Below are positions 61,236-64,000 of a stretch of DNA of 64,000 bases, in pieces. The notes beneath the pieces were generated by a model. That model saw only the letters and a list, made by a program, of their open reading frames with translations, was not told where the DNA came from and did no database searches. This DNA is from CANQDT01 sp051878935. Lineage in GTDB: Bacteria > Bacillota > Clostridia > Lachnospirales > Lachnospiraceae. The stretch covers positions 1 through 64,000 of the forward strand of contig JBJELB010000102.1 in the NCBI GenBank assembly GCA_051878935.1. The letters run 5' to 3'. The translations under genes and the position numbers were made by a program. Every line of letters starts with the position of its first letter. Position 1 is the stretch's first letter.

Positions 61236-61294
61236 AATATTTTGTATACTTAAAAAAATTTACAGATTCCCCAAATTCTAAAAAATGTAGGCAT

Positions 61295-62176
61295 CTACAC
61301 TTGCATTTTCTCCGTTTTTTCTTCGTTTGTTTTCTTTCTTTTTACCCGTTTACATATCACCGTTCCCAACGCTGCCAATGCCAGAACCGCAGACAACACC
61401 TGCGACACGGCGATTCCACTATTGCCTATCTGCAGCTGGTCCGTTCGCAGACCTTCAATCCATGTACGACCGATGCCATAACCACACACATAGATGGCAA
61501 ACAGTTCCCCATCAAATTTCTTTCTTTTGCGATATAAGAGAATAATCAGTACAATGGCAAGATTCCATAATGACTCATATAAGAAGGTAGGATGTACCTG
61601 AATATAGGAGATACCATCTACGACAATCAGCTTCTCTAAAAGCTCCGGAGTCGTATAACTTGCCTCATCCACTGCAATCTGCATCGCAAACAGACTATCG
61701 GTATAGCAGCCAAATGCCTCACGGTTCGTAAAATTGCCCCATCGTCCGATTGCCTGTCCAAGCGGCAGTGACATCGCAATCGTATCCAGCATCAGCCGCA
61801 TGGACAAATGCTTCTTTCTTGAGAAAATAAGCAGCACAATAAATGCAGCGATGACTCCTCCATAAATAGCAAGCCCGCCGTTTCGGATTGCCAGAATCTC
61901 AGCGGGATGCTCTTTATAATAATCAAAAGAGAAGAATACATAATACAATCGCGCGCCAAGGATCGCGGGGATAATCATCCACAACAGAAAATCCATATAA
62001 TCATCACTGTTTTGCCCTGTTCTTTTGGCTTCTCTGCAGGCAACCAGCAGACCTAGCATAAATGCTATCGCAATGAAGATACCATAATACTTTATTTCTA
62101 ATCCGAACAAAGTAAAGCCTGTTCCAAACTCCGGTAATGAGATTCCCAGATTTGGAAAACGAATATTTAATAACAT
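61295..62176 (-). CDS. lgt: Prolipoprotein diacylglyceryl transferase
   Basis: 293 residues from ATG 62176 (GGGAG 8 nt upstream; an in-frame GTG at 62185 overlaps the thiN stop). Seven membrane helices. Signature LPLGQAIGRWGNFTNREAFG, and GLAIYGGVI and GYGIGRTWIEGLRTD. It moves diacylglycerol from phosphatidylglycerol to the lipobox Cys, as needed for lipoproteins such as the GH3 enzyme at 9147-10277. End of the rsgA-rpe-thiN-lgt operon. Confidence 0.95.
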   Translation of the reverse strand: MLLNIRFPNLGISLPEFGTGFTLFGLEIKYYGIFIAIAFMLGLLVACREAKRTGQNSDDYMDFLLWMIIPAILGARLYYVFFSFDYYKEHPAEILAIRNGGLAIYGGVIAAFIVLLIFSRKKHLSMRLMLDTIAMSLPLGQAIGRWGNFTNREAFGCYTDSLFAMQIAVDEASYTTPELLEKLIVVDGISYIQVHPTFLYESLWNLAIVLIILLYRKRKKFDGELFAIYVCGYGIGRTWIEGLRTDQLQIGNSGIAVSQVLSAVLALAALGTVICKRVKRKKTNEEKTEKMQV

Positions 62177-62181
62177 GTTTC

Positions 62182-62826
62182 TCACTCCCTTGCCTCTATT
62201 ACTAATAAGATTCCTTCTTCTATCTGAATCGTGGCAGTCTGCTCAACAATTTCATTGCTGACTCCCAATCCCATCTTCTGATACAAAATTGCATCCTTCA
62301 GTGGATACGCAAAACCGGTCAGAGTAACACCGGTTACTGTAGATGAATAGGCCAGCAAAGAGACATATTGTCCATATTGTTCCTCTTTTTCAAGCTTCAA
62401 AGAATCACGAATCATTCGGATACGGTTATGGGCATCCACTATCTCACAATCAATATTGTTCTCCAGACATTCTGCTAAAATGCTGATATTTGCCAGTGTG
62501 TGATCCAGACGGGTACCTGTTCCACACAGAATCGTAATACTGTCGCACCCCTTCTCTATGGCATGATGAACCGCCAGAATGGTATCTGTTTCATCCTTCT
62601 GCGAAGGGTGCTCTTCTATATAGATACCCGGTTGACACAGCCGTTCTTTTTTGTCCGGTGCAATAGAATCAAAATCCCCCAGAATCGCATCCATAGGCAC
62701 TTCCATTTCCCAGGCATATTCCACACCTTTGTCAACACCAATTACATAATCCCATGTTTTGCTATGATAAAAAGTGCAGGCGAATGTTTTGTCAAACGAT
62801 CCGCCTGTAATAATCAAACTATTCAT
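62182..62826 (-). CDS. thiN: Thiamine pyrophosphokinase
   Basis: 214 residues from ATG 62826, overlapping the rpe stop by 8 bp, with GAAGGGG upstream. GVDKGVEYAW, AILGDFDS, HPSQKDETDTILAV and GTGTRLDHTLANISIL are the ATP and thiamine sites. It makes thiamine diphosphate from thiamine and ATP. It follows rpe, whose substrates feed the TPP enzyme transketolase. No TPP riboswitch is present. Confidence 0.95.
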   Translation of the reverse strand: MNSLIITGGSFDKTFACTFYHSKTWDYVIGVDKGVEYAWEMEVPMDAILGDFDSIAPDKKERLCQPGIYIEEHPSQKDETDTILAVHHAIEKGCDSITILCGTGTRLDHTLANISILAECLENNIDCEIVDAHNRIRMIRDSLKLEKEEQYGQYVSLLAYSSTVTGVTLTGFAYPLKDAILYQKMGLGVSNEIVEQTATIQIEEGILLVIEARE

Positions 62827-63496
62827 TCCGTTCCCCTTCTTTTTTTGCAAAGAGTTCCTGTGTTTTGCGGCCAACCTCTTTCCGGTCTTCGCCAAAAAAA
62901 GCCGTTCCCATAACAAAAACGGTTACACCGGCGTCCAACAACGCCTCCAGGTTGTCAAGACTGACTCCTCCATCTACTTCAATATCCATATCCGGATTGC
63001 CCATCTCTACTGACCACTTGCGAACCTGGCGAACACGTTCATACGTATTCTCATGGAAAACCTGTCCACCGAAACCCGGCTCTACCGACATGACCAGTAC
63101 CATACTCACCTGATTCAGATACGGTTTTACCTGTTCCATATCTGTACTCGGTCGAATCGCAATCGCGGCCTGACATCCCACATCCTTAATCGCTTTTAAA
63201 GTTACTTCCACATCTCGGCACGCTTCCACATGAATACACTGGATATCCGCTCCGGCCTTTGCCACTGCTTCCACATATCGAATCGGCTCCTGCACCATCA
63301 AATGAACATCAAAGGGCTTATCCGTTGCATTCCGAATCGATGCGATTACCGGCATACCATAGGAAATATTCGGTACAAACATACCATCCATCACATCAAT
63401 ATGGATGTATTCTGCCCCACATTCTACTGCTTCCTGAATGTCCGCGCCTAATGTCTTGAAATCTGCTGCTAAAATTGAAGGTGCTAATTTGTACAT
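62819..63496 (-). CDS. rpe: Ribulose-phosphate 3-epimerase
   Basis: 225 residues, TIM barrel. APSILAADFKTL, HIDVMDGMFVPNISYG, DVHLMVQEP, VLVMSVEPGFGGQVF and EVDGGVSLDNL carry the catalytic Asp and metal-binding His residues. It interconverts ribulose 5-phosphate and xylulose 5-phosphate. It starts 1 bp after rsgA. Confidence 0.97.
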   Translation of the reverse strand: MYKLAPSILAADFKTLGADIQEAVECGAEYIHIDVMDGMFVPNISYGMPVIASIRNATDKPFDVHLMVQEPIRYVEAVAKAGADIQCIHVEACRDVEVTLKAIKDVGCQAAIAIRPSTDMEQVKPYLNQVSMVLVMSVEPGFGGQVFHENTYERVRQVRKWSVEMGNPDMDIEVDGGVSLDNLEALLDAGVTVFVMGTAFFGEDRKEVGRKTQELFAKKEGERNE

Positions 63497-63497
63497 A

Positions 63498-64000
63498 TTA
63501 CCATTTCCTCTTATTCTTTACTTCATCAAAAATCTGTGTGTAATTCTCGTATCTACTCCGGCTGATTTCTCCATTTTCCAACGCCTGTTTCACCATACAG
63601 CCCGGTTCCTGCAAATGATTGCATCCCAGAAAACGGCACTCTCCCAGATATGGTTCAAACTCCGGATAGAAATCTTTGACTTCTTCTTTTTCTATGTCAT
63701 CTACCATTAACGAACTGAATCCCGGTGTGTCCATGACATATGTGCCCTCGGATACGCAGATCAGCTCCGAATGCCGCGTTGTATGTTTTCCACGCTGTAT
63801 CTTCTCGCTCACCGAACCGGTTTCCATCTCAGCCTTTGGCTGCAATACGTTCATCAGCGAGGATTTTCCGACACCGGACGGTCCTGCCAGTACCGTTGTC
63901 TTATATTCCAGCATCTCTCTGATTCTGAGTAGTTCTGATTGTGCATCTGTATCTTTCCAGGACCTGACGCTGATAAACTGCAGACTGCAATCTGCTTTTT
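63498..64000 (-). CDS. rsgA: Ribosome biogenesis GTPase RsgA, N-terminus beyond the window
   Basis: The frame is open to the right edge, so the 5' part is missing. Visible: LQFISV and the circularly permuted GTPase motifs LAGPSGVGKSSLMN (G1), RGKHTTRHSEL (G2) and DTPGFSS (G3), then the zinc-binding CRFLGCNHLQEPGC tail. The G4 motif lies outside. It assists 30S subunit maturation. First visible gene of the operon. Confidence 0.96.
   Translation of the reverse strand, partial: KADCSLQFISVRSWKDTDAQSELLRIREMLEYKTTVLAGPSGVGKSSLMNVLQPKAEMETGSVSEKIQRGKHTTRHSELICVSEGTYVMDTPGFSSLMVDDIEKEEVKDFYPEFEPYLGECRFLGCNHLQEPGCMVKQALENGEISRSRYENYTQIFDEVKNKRKW

Noticed and set aside
1..64000. CRISPR array or cas genes
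   Set aside because: No regularly spaced direct repeats of 25-40 bp and no Cas-like proteins on either strand.

Overview
The window looks like chromosomal DNA of a Gram-positive anaerobic gut Firmicute, most likely a Lachnospiraceae (Clostridia). Reasons: a complete six-gene Rnf ferredoxin:NAD+ oxidoreductase operon, spo0A, the diaminopimelate aminotransferase route to lysine (dapL, dapF), dockerin-bearing secreted proteins, strong AGGAGG ribosome binding sites, TTGnnn-N17-TAtaaT promoters, and gut-Firmicute families (DUF1836, DUF6514, DUF1846). I cannot name the species.

Layout. 1-3.7 kb: tail of a DUF1836 gene, two related perfect palindromes, a secreted modular protein with a tiny co-transcribed peptide gene, and a divergent AraC regulator followed by a frameshifted remnant. 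3.75-6.15 kb: a BsuBI/PstI-type restriction-modification pair with a sigma-A promoter and a LexA-like box. 6.3-15.2 kb: purB-purA, a lipoprotein GH3 hydrolase and rnfCDGEAB, all leftward. 15.2-16.5 kb: a long cruciform repeat and a Fic gene bracketed by two copies of one inverted repeat. 16.5-20 kb: spo0A, a Spo0A paralogue with a dead receiver, and glgA. 20-24.3 kb: mntP, tRNA-Arg(CCG), an aldo/keto reductase, two convergent and complementary RlmH-like genes, and putP. 24.4-29.7 kb: DUF1846, icd, a PfkB kinase and an HtrA protease. 29.8-35.9 kb: a polyprenyl-phosphate sugar transferase, an LCP ligase, a second long inverted-repeat element, yigZ/DUF6514, and a class A PBP with a degenerate transpeptidase. 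35.9-53.6 kb: large secreted and dockerin proteins, two more tiny peptide genes and a double AraC regulator, interrupted by dapL, dapF and ilvE. 53.7-54.8 kb: ychF. 54.9-61.2 kb: an AT-rich decayed mobile island with a gutted integrase, a gutted AbiEii toxin beside an intact antitoxin-like gene, a gene apparently needing a -1 frameshift on A7, a NERD-domain membrane protein and an ISLre2-type remnant. 61.3-64 kb: rsgA (cut by the edge), rpe, thiN and lgt.

The most unusual set is the family of 49-60 residue peptides starting M-[KR]-K-x-Y-x-[KT]-P-x-x-E, each encoded 18-29 bp from a modular exported protein. The C-terminal third of one peptide closely matches the C-terminal tail of a 1259-residue exported protein 35 kb away, and the exported proteins share modules with each other. 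Two AraC regulators with the same promoter design sit at the outer clusters. Together they look like a surface or secreted glycan-utilisation system with an undescribed small-peptide component; that function is inference.
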